A DNA stretch of 64,000 bases from Eucommia ulmoides (Eukaryota; Streptophyta; Magnoliopsida; Garryales; Eucommiaceae): positions 28,748,474-28,812,473 of the forward strand of contig CM028325.1 of NCBI GenBank assembly GCA_016647705.1, written 5' to 3'. Position 1 is the first letter of the stretch, and each line of letters opens with the position of its first letter. The position numbers were made by a program, and so were the translations under genes. Below the pieces are notes generated by a model. The model was not told the DNA's origin and ran no database searches. It saw only the letters and a list, made by a program, of their open reading frames with translations. This document shows positions 1 through 12,300 of the stretch, piece by piece.

Positions 1-283
1 AAGGGATCTTGGTTTTAGTGGGTGCAACCTCTGTGGAGCTCGGGGGACTGGATTAGCCAAAAGTAGCTTGGTGAACCAGTATAAATCTTTGATGTGCTGC
101 TATATTTACTTTGTTATTTTTGTTGTTTAGGTGTACACTTAGTTAATTATATTATTCCGATGTGATATAAAGATAATAATTAATTTAGGATTAAAATTAA
201 TTATTTGATTTATTGAATTTTATTATGATAATTTTTTAATTACTCAATTCACCCCCCCCTCTTGGGTGTTCTACTGGGCAACA
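1..283 (+). mobile_element. 3' end of an LTR, same family as element C
   Basis: This stretch ends in GGGCAACA and, read forward, matches the reverse complement of the first ~280 bp of the LTRs at 37350 and 42267 (shared segments include GAGCTCGGGGGACTG-like and AACCAGTATAAATCTT). It is the U5 end of a plus-strand copy whose start lies left of the window. No internal region is recognisable after it, so it is probably a solo or truncated LTR. Confidence 0.7.
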
Positions 284-850
284 CTATTTATCACTTTCGA
301 CGAAAGGATTTCGCTATACAATTATATTTTTGTCGCAAAAAATCAAATTTAATCAAATTGGACATCTATTTAAAATATGTATGGTGTTTATATTTAATAT
401 GTCAATATTTTTAGATATTTATTTTTAATTAATGTTTATTTTTTTGAATTAGGTAAAATTTAATATTTATTATTATACATTAAAAAATATTATTGAGGAA
501 ACAATTCTAGAATAATATCGTTATCAAATGTGATTCTGTTCTCAGAATGACACAGAATTCTGTTGTTACCAAACGCGATTCTATTTTCAGAAAAAAACAT
601 AATTCTAAAGGAAACACTAACCAAAGGCCACCTAACTTGCTCATTTTCCTGGATCATTATTCAAGTTAATGTAAGAGTTCTATTACTATACAATGGTGTA
701 CTAGGAATATGTTTCATGTATGAACATTAATCCTAATACAAGGGAATTTCATTGAATTTATTAGATGCATGAAAAATCCATGCTAATTAAATTTTATTTT
801 ATTTTTAAATGATGATTATATTGTAGAACAACACTAAAATGTTGAAGATT
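284..850. other. AT-rich intergenic stretch with a short repeated motif
   Basis: No gene is seen. Between 505 and 610 two copies of a unit containing ACCAAACGCGATTCTATT (one diverged) occur; the same unit is found twice near 7790-7880 inside a MITE-like element. This points to an old MITE remnant. Confidence 0.35.
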
Positions 851-879
851 ATAAAGTGGTATAAAAATAAGCAGGACAA

Positions 880-1135
880 TAAAAAGGTTATTTAGTGACA
901 CTAGATTAGAGACATTTTTTTATAAAATGTCAAAAAAAATTAACTTTAGTGTAGTTTAAAAAAATGTCACTAAATCTAGATATTATTGTGTTATAAGTGA
1001 CATTTTACTAATAAGGGGTCACCAAAAAATAGTTATAGTGACACTTTATAATAAAATATCACTAAATGTAGAAATTATCATGTTATTAGCGATGTTTTAC
1101 TAATAAATGTGACCAGAGAATTAGTTTTTGTTAGT
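880..1135. repeat. Diverged ~92-bp repeats with TAGTGACA motifs, possible CACTA terminus
   Basis: Two to three imperfect copies, spaced about 92 bp (near 989 and 1081), repeat a unit with GTGACATTTTACTAATAA. The block ends in TTTTTGTTAGTAG, resembling a CACTA transposon end read from the inside. Subterminal repeat arrays are typical of CACTA elements, but no second end or 3-bp duplication was found. Confidence 0.3.
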
Positions 1136-1140
1136 AGGGA

Positions 1141-1920
1141 AATATTTGCATTAGAATGCAAAGATTTAGAGAATGGTCTCTCTTAATACACGGCAAGAGA
1201 CTTACCATGTAGTCCACTAGAACACCCCCAGAACCAAGTATTACAATCGTACAAAAATAAAAACTAGGTGCCCCTGACTAACAAAAGGAAAGGTCACCCA
1301 GAGACCACGAGTGAACACCTGGGAAGCCCCAGGGCCCTGGAACAAGCACCAAAACATTTAACATTACAAACACTCACAATACTATACACCACAACTGTGA
1401 GCATTACCTAAACAAAATACAAGCAGATCCAAGGCCCTATTGGGGATAAGGCCCAAGTCGAATAGTGCCAAAAACCCTCCAATATCGCATCAACTTGCAT
1501 TCAGCTGTCGATGGCCATGAGATATTCAATATAAAATTATAGAAAGTTGAGTTGAGCAACTTGAACAACATCTTGAAACTTCTCTTGAATTTATAAGAAA
1601 TCAGTCTTCGTTTTTTTTTTTTGGAGAAATAGTTCCTGAAATCAAAGATATTCTTCACAAAACTTCTCCCTCTTAATCCTAATGAGGAAAAATATAAAAA
1701 AAACACCACTATCACAGACAAACCATTTTCCAAAATCTTTCAGGCTAATCCACACGATACAATCCCATCTTGACAAGTTACAAGAAACCCCAATCCTTAC
1801 GAACTATCAAACTCATAAATCTTAATACACCCAAACGGCAAGTGAGTTCTTATTTCTATTCTTTTTTGGGATCGAGATAAGTTTTATTTTCGTTCCAATA
1901 CCTTCTACTGTGAAAACAAA
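1141..1920. other. No confident gene; possible old retroelement remnant
   Basis: The stretch is somewhat less AT-rich at 1190-1450 and has a 98-codon minus-strand reading frame (1437-1733) with no recognised motif. It may be a decayed LINE 3' region, but no reverse transcriptase or RNase H motif can be read. Confidence 0.25.
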
Positions 1921-2196
1921 ATCTCATCTCTCATCTCTAACAAAAGTCACATCAATACTCATCGAATGTTTCTTAAATGTGTCTTCTTGGGCCATACAAG
2001 GTGAGGGAGGAGTAATACCCAAATTGTTTAATCTAGAATGAACAAATGGTTTTACTCCTTTCAAGGCAACAATTTTTTTTTTCAACAATACTTCAGCTTC
2101 TATAATTCCATCCTCATCCTCCACTACCTCCCAACCATCAGAACTTGAATCATAATCTGCTTCTAAAGAAACTAGCCCTTGGGCTCGATCTTTGAC
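1921..2196 (-). pseudogene. Unidentified acidic coding fragment
   Basis: A minus-strand frame is open for about 90 codons (first Met at 2124, stop at 1921-1923). It encodes an acidic start (DSSSDGWEVVEDEDG), then a basic and hydrophobic stretch (AEVLLKKKIVALKG). The composition looks coding rather than random AT-rich sequence. No family is recognised. Upstream of 2196 the frame meets stops, so this is either a 3' exon of a lost gene or a truncated copy. No promoter or partner exon was found. Confidence 0.3.
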
Positions 2197-2199
2197 TTC

Positions 2200-2780
2200 A
2201 AAATTTTATATGTTTCCTATTGAAAGATTTTGATTTGAAAAGGTTTTAAGGACCAAATTGAGCTTTCTAAAAGTATTTTTAAATGAATCATACTTATTTT
2301 GAAGGTATATGATATATGAGATTATAAAGTGTCATTTAATGTCACAACTACGTCTATTAATATAGACCTATGGGATTCAAAAACAGTAATCAAGAACATC
2401 AGTTTTTTATCTATTCTAAGAGAGATTTTTATGCTGAAAATTATAAGTGAGATTATTGAAAGAGTTCTTAATCAAAAGCACTCAAAGTTCTTGTCAGCGA
2501 TTTGTGTTCCCTATTGTATCATCGTAATTGTTTTTAACGAATTCCTGTGAGATATTTCTAAGCTATTTGGTTTACTTTCTTAGATTATTTGATTAATTGC
2601 TTGGCTAATGTTTTTTGTGAAAAATTGTTTTCAAATCGAATTTCTTAAAAATCTTTCAAAACGGTTTTTAGTTAAGAAATCTAATTATTTGTTATTTGTG
2701 CTTTAATTTGTTTAAATCAAATTTGTGTCTCACATAAAATTTATCACTTAGTATTTCGTTATATTAACCGAGTATAATTG
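2200..2780. other. AT-rich stretch without a recognised gene
   Basis: Short open frames (for example 2329-2550) have low-complexity composition and no motif. Nothing else was seen. Confidence 0.4.
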
Positions 2781-2789
2781 TATTGAGGT

Positions 2790-3434
2790 GGTAGAAACTT
2801 CTTATGGGAAGAAACTAGTAAATCTTTTATATTTATGAGTTTGAGTGGATTAGACACGCTTGAGTCGGTGTATAATCAGGATAGTTAGGTTTTGATTTTT
2901 AGCCTTGTAAAAATATTGGAGTTTAATATTTAGCCTAAAAAAATGATTAGGTTTTGATCTTTAGCTTACGAAAAAGATTAGGTTAATCTTTTGCTTTTGA
3001 AAAGATTAGGTTTTAAATCTCCCTGCAATAGAATTAGAGTGATTTTAAATGTTCTTTCTAAGTTTGTGAAAATGATAAGTGTAATAGCGTAAGATAATAA
3101 TATATTGATTCTAAGAATGTGAATAGAATCAGAGTTGTAAAGATGGATTTTAAGTCTGTGAAAAGAATCAAAATTGTAAGGGGTAGCGGATTACGAAATC
3201 CCTATGGAGCTCAAGGGACGGGATGTAAATAAGATTAACTTACTGAATCAGGATAAATTCTAATGTGTTGCATTGTTATTTTTTTATTTTTTTGGTGCGC
3301 ACTTAGTTAAACATATTTCTACTAATTAACAAAATAATAATCAATTAGAAAAATTATATCTCGAATTTGAATTTATTATTTAAATTTTTATAACTATCCA
3401 TTCACCCCCTATTAGGTAGATTTTTGACCCAACA
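2790..3434 (+). mobile_element. LTR fragment, same family as element C
   Basis: The block ends in ACCCAACA preceded by TTCACCCCCTATTAGG, which matches the end of the 1-283 fragment and the reverse-complemented start of the LTRs of element C. Upstream it contains the short imperfect units (TTAGGTT...GTGAAAAGA) also found in that LTR family. The start is indistinct. No PBS-like sequence follows, so it is a solo or truncated LTR. Confidence 0.6.
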
Positions 3435-3639
3435 ATATTTTGTTAAATTTTTTCATTAAAAAATAGCTATAGTTGCATCTTTAAAATGCCACCAGGAAAG
3501 TATGGGGGTGTAATGTTATTTATAGAAAGGTAGGGATCTTATTGCTATATTTTATAAAAGGAAAGGGGGTAAAATTATATTCTACATTAAGTGGTAAACA
3601 ACTAAGGACCAATATATCGAGAGAGAAAAAGAGGACGGT

Positions 3640-4250
3640 CACTGGCGGGTGAGTTAAAATTACCACATAATTTTTTAAAGTGGGTTATCAAGTAGCCCTT
3701 TGTAATTATTCGGTTAAATTTGTTCCTAAATAAATTTTTCAAAAGGATATTGTATTCACCATTTTTTCTATTAATTTTTAGATTCATGTCAAATTTAATA
3801 TGGTACTTTTAGAATTGTTAGTTTTTCAATTTCACGTTGAATTCAATATCGTACTTCAAATGTATATTGCTTTGAAGACAATGATATCACGTTTACCGTT
3901 TTTTTAATTAATTTTTCATATTTGTGTTAAATTCAAAATGTTACTTCTAAACATTTATACTTTTTCACAACATATTGACTTTAACATAGTATTTTTTTTT
4001 TTTACACCTAATTATTTATTCAGATTTATCTGAATAAAGATCTTCCAAATAATATCACATTTACAATTTTTTTTATTAGTTTTCATAATCATGTTGAATT
4101 CAATATGATAATTCCAGAATTTTATAATTTCAAATTTGTCTTGAATTGAGCATGGTACTTTAAATGTGTATTGCCTTGAAGCTAATGATATCACGTTCAT
4201 TATTTGTTAATCAAATTTTCACATTCGTGTTGAACTCAACATAAAATCCA
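3640..4250. repeat. Tandem array of ~4 diverged ~145-bp units
   Basis: Copies begin near 3748, 3885, 4052 and 4190. Each contains a variant of TATCACGTTTACCGTTTTTT followed by a TTCATATTTGTGTT-like and a GAATTCAATATG-like segment. Spacing ranges from about 137 to 167 bp and identity is moderate, so this is an old satellite-like array. Confidence 0.5.
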
Positions 4251-5626
4251 TCATCTTGTTAACTCAACAAAATATTAAATCATATAGCTAAATATATATA
4301 AATGGATGTTGTTTTGAATTTAACAATCCCTCGATCATAAATCTGAAATCAAATCAAATAAATTATATAAAAATAAATAAAATAAAATTAGCATTATTTT
4401 AAGAATATAAATGTGGTTTAGTTTTGAATTGATAATTATTTTTATTCTGTAAATACGTAACATAAATATAAATCAATGATTGAATTGCGGAAGTGCAATA
4501 TTGTTCATATCTTTTTATTGGATTTGAATTTGGGATTAACGTGTAATAAAATTTTGAAAAGTGAGGATTAATTGATTGAATTGGAAAATTACAGAATAAT
4601 TTGTTTGATAGAATTGTACTCTACTGAGAGTAAAAAAACAAGATGCTCCCCATTCTCCCATCTAGCTTACCAATTCCCTTACCACTAACAACCTAAAGAA
4701 TAGGAACACGCTCCACCTTTAAATTTAAAACTGTTCTTACCTTCACTTCATTCACTTTACCTCTATGCTTTATTTCACACACAAATTGCCTCTCTTTTTA
4801 CCTTTTATCTTCATGGGCATGGTATGCAGAATCTCTCTCCTCTTTACCAAAAGGATATACAATGCTCTCCATACATCTCAGGCAACTTTTTTGAACCATT
4901 GCTGCCGGTCCACCGTCGATATAAAGGATATAAATGTCATTTGTTCTCTTAATAAAAATAAACATTTCAAGGATCATGGTGTTAAAAAGTAGTGTTTCTA
5001 ATTGTTATCTTTTTTGTTTTTATGAATTAAGAATGAATATAATTTTAGTATTTAATATTGTGGATATGAATTATATTCAATCTATATTTAAATAATTAAA
5101 TTAATATGAAATGGTTTTATCCGAGGAGAATAAACTAGTTTATAGTGATTTAAGGAGTATGGACACAAATGTCATGTCGGACATGAGAATACAAAAAATT
5201 TGAGGAAGAAAACATAGTATGATTAAGATAAAACTATATATTAAGTTAATTAAACCTTGCAGCTTTGTAGTTTGACATAATTGTACCTTTTATCCCTATG
5301 ATATTTTCATTAGTACTTGCACTCCCTTTACTTTGAACTTGCAACAGTTAACTATTCTTATAACGTTCAAAGTACAAAAGTCAACACGTTTCCATAAATT
5401 AACATTAAATGATATTTACACCATTCAAATATATATATATATATAAAATAAAATAAAAAAATCACATTCTATTAATTTTATGAGGATGGTTTTAGACACT
5501 CGTTCAAAAATTTGAATGTGTATCATTATCATCAATGGTCGAACCAGCAAATGAACCCAAACGGCAAACTATCACCCTCCAACAGCGAACCACCACCGCC
5601 ACCACCACATCTACGCCTCCCCATCT

Positions 5627-5660
<34 letters not shown>
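4251..5660. other. AT-rich intergenic stretch
   Basis: No gene is recognised; a 75-codon frame at 4765-4992 has no motif. A CT-then-TA microsatellite lies at about 5626-5664, abutting the foldback element that follows. Confidence 0.4.
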
Positions 5661-5664
<4 letters not shown>

Positions 5665-6545
5665 GGTATATGTCATTGATTTCTCATGTCATTTTACACT
5701 ATATTAGATATATCTCCTGTCATTTTGTAAATGTCAGAGACTTCTTATATCTTTTTACTCAAACACCACTTACCTCCCTTATTGATTAAAAAATAAAAAA
5801 AAAAATTATTATAATATCAATTTTACCCTTGACTATTTAAAAAATATTTAATAAAAAAAACTAAAATACATAAATGACCATTTATTTTATATATATTTAT
5901 CGTCACCTTCTACCATCGCACCCACCGCTACCACCACCCGCCGCCCCCTCCCACTGCTGCCGCCCACCACCTCCCATCACCACCTCCCACCACCGCCGCC
6001 ATCTCCCGCCCGCTACCACCCTCCACCACCTCCTACCACCCTCCGCCACCTCTCACCGCTGTCACCCACCACCTCCTACCACCACTACCCACCCCCATTT
6101 TAAAAAATATATATTTTTAACTATTTTATTAAAAATAAAAATAAATTAACCCTTTCATTAACCAATTTCTCTCTGAGGTGGCGGTGGGAGTTGGGCGGTG
6201 GAGGTGGCAGTGGGTGGCGGTACGAGATGGTGTTGGGTGGCGGCGGTCGGAGGTGGCAGAGGGTGGCGGTGGGTGGTGGGAGTTGGGGGGTAACGGTGGG
6301 AGTTGGGCGGTGGTGAGAGATAAATATAATTATTTAAAAAATTAAGAGTAAAAAATATAATTTTAAAAATATAGGAGTGCTAATGATTTTTTTTTTTTTT
6401 TAAATAACCTAAGGATAATTTTTGTCTAAAGGGAGGTATGTGATGCTTGAACAAAAAGATAGAGGAGATCTCTGTTATTTGCAAAATGACAAGGAAAATA
6501 TTTGGTATAGTGCAAAATGATAGGGAAGATCAATGGCATATACCC

Positions 6546-6550
<5 letters not shown>
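5661..6550. mobile_element. 890-bp foldback element with long inverted arms
   Basis: The outer ~200 bp on each side are inverted copies: GGTATATGTCATTGAT at the left corresponds to ATCAATGGCATATACC at the right, and the similarity continues inward through a CTCCTGTCATTTTG-like and an ACTCAAACACCACTTACCTCC-like block. Inside, a pyrimidine-rich CCACC/CCGCC stretch (5908-6095) faces a purine-rich GGTGG/GGCGG stretch (6176-6315), so the inner arms also pair. It sits within TA microsatellites, which hides any target duplication. The long C-rich translation at 5874-6149 is a by-product and not a gene. Confidence 0.7.
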
Positions 6551-6577
<27 letters not shown>

Positions 6578-7115
6578 TATTTCTCTCATCTCATTTCATC
6601 TCTCTCTTCTATCATCTCATCTATAATATGCATATAGATCTAAGTTTTGAATCTTTGAATCTACAGATCCAAAACTAGGATCTACAGATTGGAGCACGGA
6701 TCTAACAGATCCAAGCAACATTTTTGGCAACAGGGGAGTTGTAGTAGACGAGAAATATGCTTTTGTCGTTGATTTTGAGGAATTCGATGAAGAAGGCTAG
6801 AATCAAAGAAAAGATTCGAATGAAATTGAGGAAGAAACGAATTCTTGCGTAAGCCAACAAAATTCAACGCAGTTTTCAAAAAAACGGGGGAGGGGGGAAA
6901 TGAAACAGAAAAAAAAATATATATTTTTTAACCCTCCAAATTTGGATGACTTTTTAAAGGGTGCTTCTATATGTATACCCCTTTTTACTAACCATACACT
7001 CCATAAAAAATAATTCAAAATTATTTAATTAAATTATTATTTTATCATTTGATTTACTAACACATACATCCCCTTGATTTTATATTTTTACACATTTCCC
7101 CCTTCACGTTGTTAA
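6551..7115. other. Intergenic stretch, no gene recognised
   Basis: It starts with a TA/CA microsatellite to about 6580. Short frames at 6682-7018 show no family motif. Confidence 0.4.
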
Positions 7116-7953
7116 GGGAGTGTTTGGTAACCATTTTCATCCCATCCCATTCCATTCCAGATTTTTTGGGATTTCTGTTCGAGAACACCGTTTGATAAAA
7201 TTATTTCTCATCTCACCCCATCCGAAAATCCTACAATTGATTCTCCATTTTGAGAAGGCCATGAGAAACAATTTTTTATTTTTTTTTTCTTCTTCTCATT
7301 TCCATCCCATTCCCAAATCAAAAAAAAGGACACGATGTTAGTAAGATCTGACATTCAACTCTCGTAAGCCTCTCTTTTTTTAATCTTTTTTTTTTCTTCA
7401 TTTTTTTTCTTCTTCAACGAGCTTCTTCGTGTGCTTCTGTTGTTCGTCGTCCGTCCTCCTCCTCGTTGTTGTCGTCTTCATTGTCCTTGTCACCATCGCC
7501 AAGCGATTTCGTCTGTCCTCGTCACCATTACCAATCGATTTCTTCCATAGCCATCGTCTCCTTCGTCTATCCATGGCTATCTTCTTCTTCATCTGCTTCA
7601 TTTGTCCATCGCCAATTGATTTCGATTACAAAATTAGGGTTTCGATTTCGAGCAACAACTCTTGTTAGGGTTTCGATTTCGATAGGGGTCTAGGATTTCA
7701 ATTTCGATTGGAGTTTAGGATTTGATTGGTTGGTAATTTTTTTATGATTCTTGATTATAATTTAGAGTTCGTTCTTAATTTTTAGGATAATATCATTACC
7801 AAACGCGATTCTATTCCCAGAATAAAAAATAAAATAAAAAAATTGTCGTTATCAAATGCGATTTTGCTCCCAAAAAAGAAACATAATTCTCAATATCATC
7901 CCATCTCATCTCACTAGGATGAGATGGGATGGAAACGAATACCAGACGGTCCC
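7116..7953. mobile_element. Tourist-like MITE-type element
   Basis: The left end is GGGAGTGTTTGGTAACC and the right end, reverse complemented, is GGGACCGTCTGGTATTC; both continue inward into CATCCCATC-rich sequence. The left flank is TAA and the right flank AAA, compatible with a decayed 3-bp TWA duplication of the PIF/Harbinger type. The interior has a CTTC/GTC-rich low-complexity stretch (7390-7700) and two copies of the CGATTCTATT-containing unit also seen near 505-610. No transposase is encoded. Confidence 0.5.
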
Positions 7954-8697
7954 AAAAAACCAAGATCCAAACCCTGCCTTCAGGGCCCCTAAAATTTTGT
8001 TCATATAAATCGAAAAATAATTCATACCAAATTTTTTTTTTCTTCATAAAACTTAAAAATAAATAAATAAATAAATAAAATATACAAACATAATCAAACA
8101 TCGCTTCTAATTAGACATCTCAACACTTCACTTCCATGCCAAAAGACATTCATCCCTATTTATTAAAGTTTATCTATACAAAAATAATATCAACTATTTT
8201 ATATTCACGAGTTCATCAAACCCCCAAAAGAGAAACATATTCACGACAATTAGGGTTTTTATTTAATTGTTTTAGTATCATAAATTTATTATCTAATTAA
8301 TTTGTATGATAAAATATTTATTTATTATTATTTACATATAATTTATTTTAATTAATGTGAAATGACCGGATCAGCTTGGCCCTAAAAATAACTTAGATCC
8401 TAGCCCAACTCTAAAAATTAGCAAAAGCAAAATTCAAGACCTTAGCCCAATCTTTCGGCCTAAACTCTTAACCCAAACTCTTAAAAATTAGCAATGCTTT
8501 GGGTGAAGCTCCATGCCATGAACAGCCCTGCGCAATATGCATCCCACCATGTCGAACGCATGTGCTTGTAAAATACGTGTCCGACACAGCCACAACAATC
8601 TTCTCTGACATGTCTGTGCTTTGTAGCTAGTAATTTTTCAATATAAAAATACTGCAGATTGATAATAGTCATAAATTTAGTTATTGATGATATCATC
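7954..8697. other. AT-rich stretch, no gene recognised
   Basis: An AAAT microsatellite lies near 8058-8080. A 90-codon minus-strand frame at 8481-8753 has no recognised motif. Part of it (8570-8635, GTGTCCGACACAGCC and following) looks like repeat-derived sequence. Confidence 0.35.
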
Positions 8698-8954
8698 GGT
8701 ATAGTGATGGCTACACAAGAGGTGTTAGTCCGAGTGGTAAGGAGAGATGTCACTTTCTTTTGTCAATCAAGGTTCAATTCAACTAGGGAACACCCTAGAA
8801 ATTAAATTTTGAATTCAATCCTGAATGTAAGCCGATATGGAAGAGTGCGCCCTCAAGATCACCCGGTGAGATGGTTAGTCGAGATAAGTGTGAGTTGACC
8901 CGGACACGACTTATAAAAAAAAAAAAAAAAAAAGTAATATAGGTATAGCAATGG
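8698..8954 (+). mobile_element. tRNA-derived SINE with poly(A) tail and target duplication
   Basis: A pol III A-box-like TTAGTCCGAGTGGTAAGG (about 8724-8741) is followed by a B-box-like GGTTCAATTC (8771-8780), a tRNA-unrelated body and a 19-nt poly(A) run at 8915-8933. The flanks GGTATAGTGATGG (8698-8710) and GGTATAGCAATGG (8942-8954) are a 13-bp duplication with two mismatches. All hallmarks of a plant tRNA-derived SINE are present. Confidence 0.8.
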
Positions 8955-9300
8955 ATAATGATCACTGGGGAAGCAGAACAGAAACGCTAAACAAATGCAA
9001 TATACACTAGGGATTTATACAAGGTTCTATTCCCTTGCTTCACATGAGAGCCATTCATGTACAACTTATACCATTTGAAGTAGTCAAAAGGAGAAGTTGA
9101 GCTAAGAATAAGTAGGAAATGAGATTATGAATGATCAGATTAGTTATATACACATAGCATGATATATATGATATATATATATCTATACATTCTACTGCAG
9201 GACGGAAAAATTATCCTTCCAAAAAAAATACATCATGCTATGGATAATATAAATTTACATAAGAAATTAATTGGAAATTAGAAGGCACCTTGGGATATTG
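8955..9300. other. Sequence 3' of the FHA gene
   Basis: This is where the 3' UTR of the minus-strand gene ending at 9301 should lie. A TA-rich tract is at about 9160-9185. No other gene is seen. Confidence 0.4.
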
Positions 9301-12300
9301 CTATTCTTTCTTAGTCACTGTTTGGGGAATACCGTCCAAGAATCGCTTCATAAATTTGTCGTTAGTCTCAAACGCAAAACTCATTCCCTTGATCTACAAT
9401 TGAGAAAAAATATGAAACGACTTAATGTAAATGTAAAACTAATACTGCAAGGACGCAAGTTAGAAGGTTCGAATAAGAGCAATTGATATAATTAAATTTA
9501 AAGTGTTCGAAAAATGGAATAGAATGTTTCAAAGCAATACACAAACACAGCCTAAAAAGCCAAGGCACCATTTGGAGACCTTTTCTTTTTTTAATAAAAA
9601 TAAAAGAAATGCTTTTGCGTTTAAAAAAAATAAAAATCAAGAGCATTTTTTACACCAAGATATCAGGCGATTAGATGTGAAAGATGAGAGGCAGGATACC
9701 TCGATCAAGCAACTGGAAGAAAGCCTCAGCAACTGCCCAGTAGCAACTTCTTTACCATTCACTGCGATTGAACTCTTCCCAAGATTTCTCAAAAAGAAAG
9801 ATCCACATGTTTCCATCTTGATGGTTGCCTAAAAACAATGACAATAAATATGCTTTTCGGTCCAATAAAAATGATAAATTTCATATTATTAAAGGCTTAT
9901 GTTTTTTTAATAATTACATAGATGTAAAGACAGACTTTGGGAATGTCTAAATTTGGGGAGCTTTGCATGATGGCCCCATGTAAATATCAAAACCTGATGA
10001 TTCTTACATATATCTTCACAAAGATTAGAAGAACATAAGGCATATCTTTTGATAATCCCACCTGCCGTCTTGAAATTTTGTTAGCACGCCCTTCTTGTCT
10101 TAAATCAATATCAACATCAACGTCATCGGTAGATCTTCCAAGGGTGACCTAAAAAAAGCTGATTCTATTTAGACCGAATAATGTCAAATGCAACAGAAAC
10201 AAGTAGACAGGCTTATAGGTAACAATTGGAGGGAAACTTGACATAAAAAGTCCATAGTAAAGTAATGGAAAGTCGCACAACAAAAATAACATGGTAAATA
10301 ATATTTATACATATGATCTATTATGATTAGGGGTTTGCTAAATTACTTATTTTTCTTAAGTGAATGTGTTTTAGAAATATGCCCTAAAACCCAATCCTAA
10401 GATATTATTTTGTAAAAAGACAAGTTAGTTATGTCACGATAAATTGTTTGAACATTGTCAACATGACAATCCAAATAAACCAAAAGGAGTTTATATGTTT
10501 AAAGAGTTGAGAACAAGAACCCATGTCGCCGCTCTTCGTTAAAATCTTATAAGTAGCCCCCAACACATTTTGGGGATGCCAAGATACATATTCATTGCCC
10601 CGTAATATTTCCAAATATTCATAAGATATTATATCACCATTTGTTCCAATGAATGGCTTAAAACAAGTGAAGTGAAGTGAAGCACAATCCTCGAAAAAAC
10701 CTTTGAAATAAAACCTCATCGGATAATAACAAATTCGACACCCAAAAGAATTATTAAGAAGAGAGTGAACCAAAAAAAAAAAAAAAAACAGAGAAATTAG
10801 CTTTTTGGAGCCTAATGGATTCCCTTGACCTAAAAAAAAAAAAACAGACTTTTACAATCCAGAAAGACGTACCTCGGCTTTTTTAATGTAATACTTCAGA
10901 TGGCGCCCATACAAAATGGCAAAGGCACCTCGAGATGCCATGGCTCTTTGCAAAGAAGAATGAGCACATTGTTCCAGCCTCATGATTCTCCTTTTAACAT
11001 CTTCAGATTGATACCTTGAGACTGGAGATTGCAGGTGATTAAACCAAATCAAAATTTCAAGAAACCAGCAAGTTGCAGAAAATTTATGCATTTCCTCTTT
11101 TCTGTGATGTATGATACAGTTTGTTTAAAAGATTCATTTTTATTTATTTTTATTTTTTTATGTCCTATAAATTTCTATAGCTGTCCTATAAATATCTATA
11201 GATCAAATAATACAATTAATATGGCTAACAAAGAGACTTTTGCATCGAGAAATGAGTGTAGAATGGCATATGAAAAGGGTCAAAAAGAAACATGTTCATA
11301 TGAAGCTAAGAATATCTCTATCCACAATGAGCTACACATCAAATGTACAATAAAAACGAACTACAAAAAGAGTTGGAAATCCTTCACCAATTGAAAATCA
11401 TCTTAAGTTAAATTACCTTGCCTGCTGGAAAATGATTCCTGATCATGTGGACTTAAGTCCATGTCAAGTATCTGAAAATAAGCATCAAGATTAAAGAAAA
11501 TAAACACAAAATGGGAATTAGACCTGATAAACAGAAATACTAAATTTACCATAGCTTCAACATCAGAAAAGTAAGGCACGTCATCCTCACTCTCTGCTTC
11601 TTCATTATCCGATGCGGGAAGGTTTATCATTGATTCCAGGCCAGTTGTTTTGACAGAATCAGCTTCTTCAAGTACTGGATTTTCCATGTGCGGAGCTGAG
11701 TTTTCTAGTCCCTGTTTATCCCATAAAAGAAGTCCAGTAATATATTTAAAGGATGAACCAAGAAGAGAATAATTAAAAACAAATAAGGCACCGATTGGTA
11801 GTGCTTTTTCAAGTAATTTTTTTCTTTATAAAAATTCTTTTGAAAAAGTACTTACTTTTATAAACGGTGCCTATTTTGCACTTACAAAAAATATTTTAAC
11901 AATATAAAAATAATAATACAAGAAGGTAAAATATGATTTTAAGTACTTTTTTTGAAAAAGAAAATATTGATGCTTTTCCTTTCTTCAATTTTTATGTTAT
12001 AAAAGATCAACGGACTAGGACCACTTCATCCACCTTTTTCAAATTTCAATCATCCATGATTTTTTTTTTATTTTTTATTAATAGATCATTTATAGAGATA
12101 ATATTTTAGACATTATCGCAATACCATCGAACACACCTTTTGTTTTTTATAAGTACTTTAAAAAACCATTAGCAAATGGTGCCTAAATAAAAATAAATAA
12201 TCAAGAGCTCGTTCCTGATTCGATTATTTACCTTCAAATCGACGTCATTGACTCTTTCCTCCAGTATTCCCTCAACGTTGGTCTTTGAAACAGCATGCAC

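Noticed and set aside
5874..6149. Proline/histidine-rich 91-codon frame
   Set aside because: Translation of the CCACC-rich arm of the foldback element; low complexity.
7398..7693. Overlapping Ser/Leu- or Arg-rich frames on both strands
   Set aside because: Low-complexity CTTC/GTC tract inside a MITE-like element.
8481..8753. 90-codon minus-strand frame with several Cys and Trp residues
   Set aside because: It overlaps the start of the SINE and repeat-like sequence, has no recognised family and no splice partner; too weak to call.
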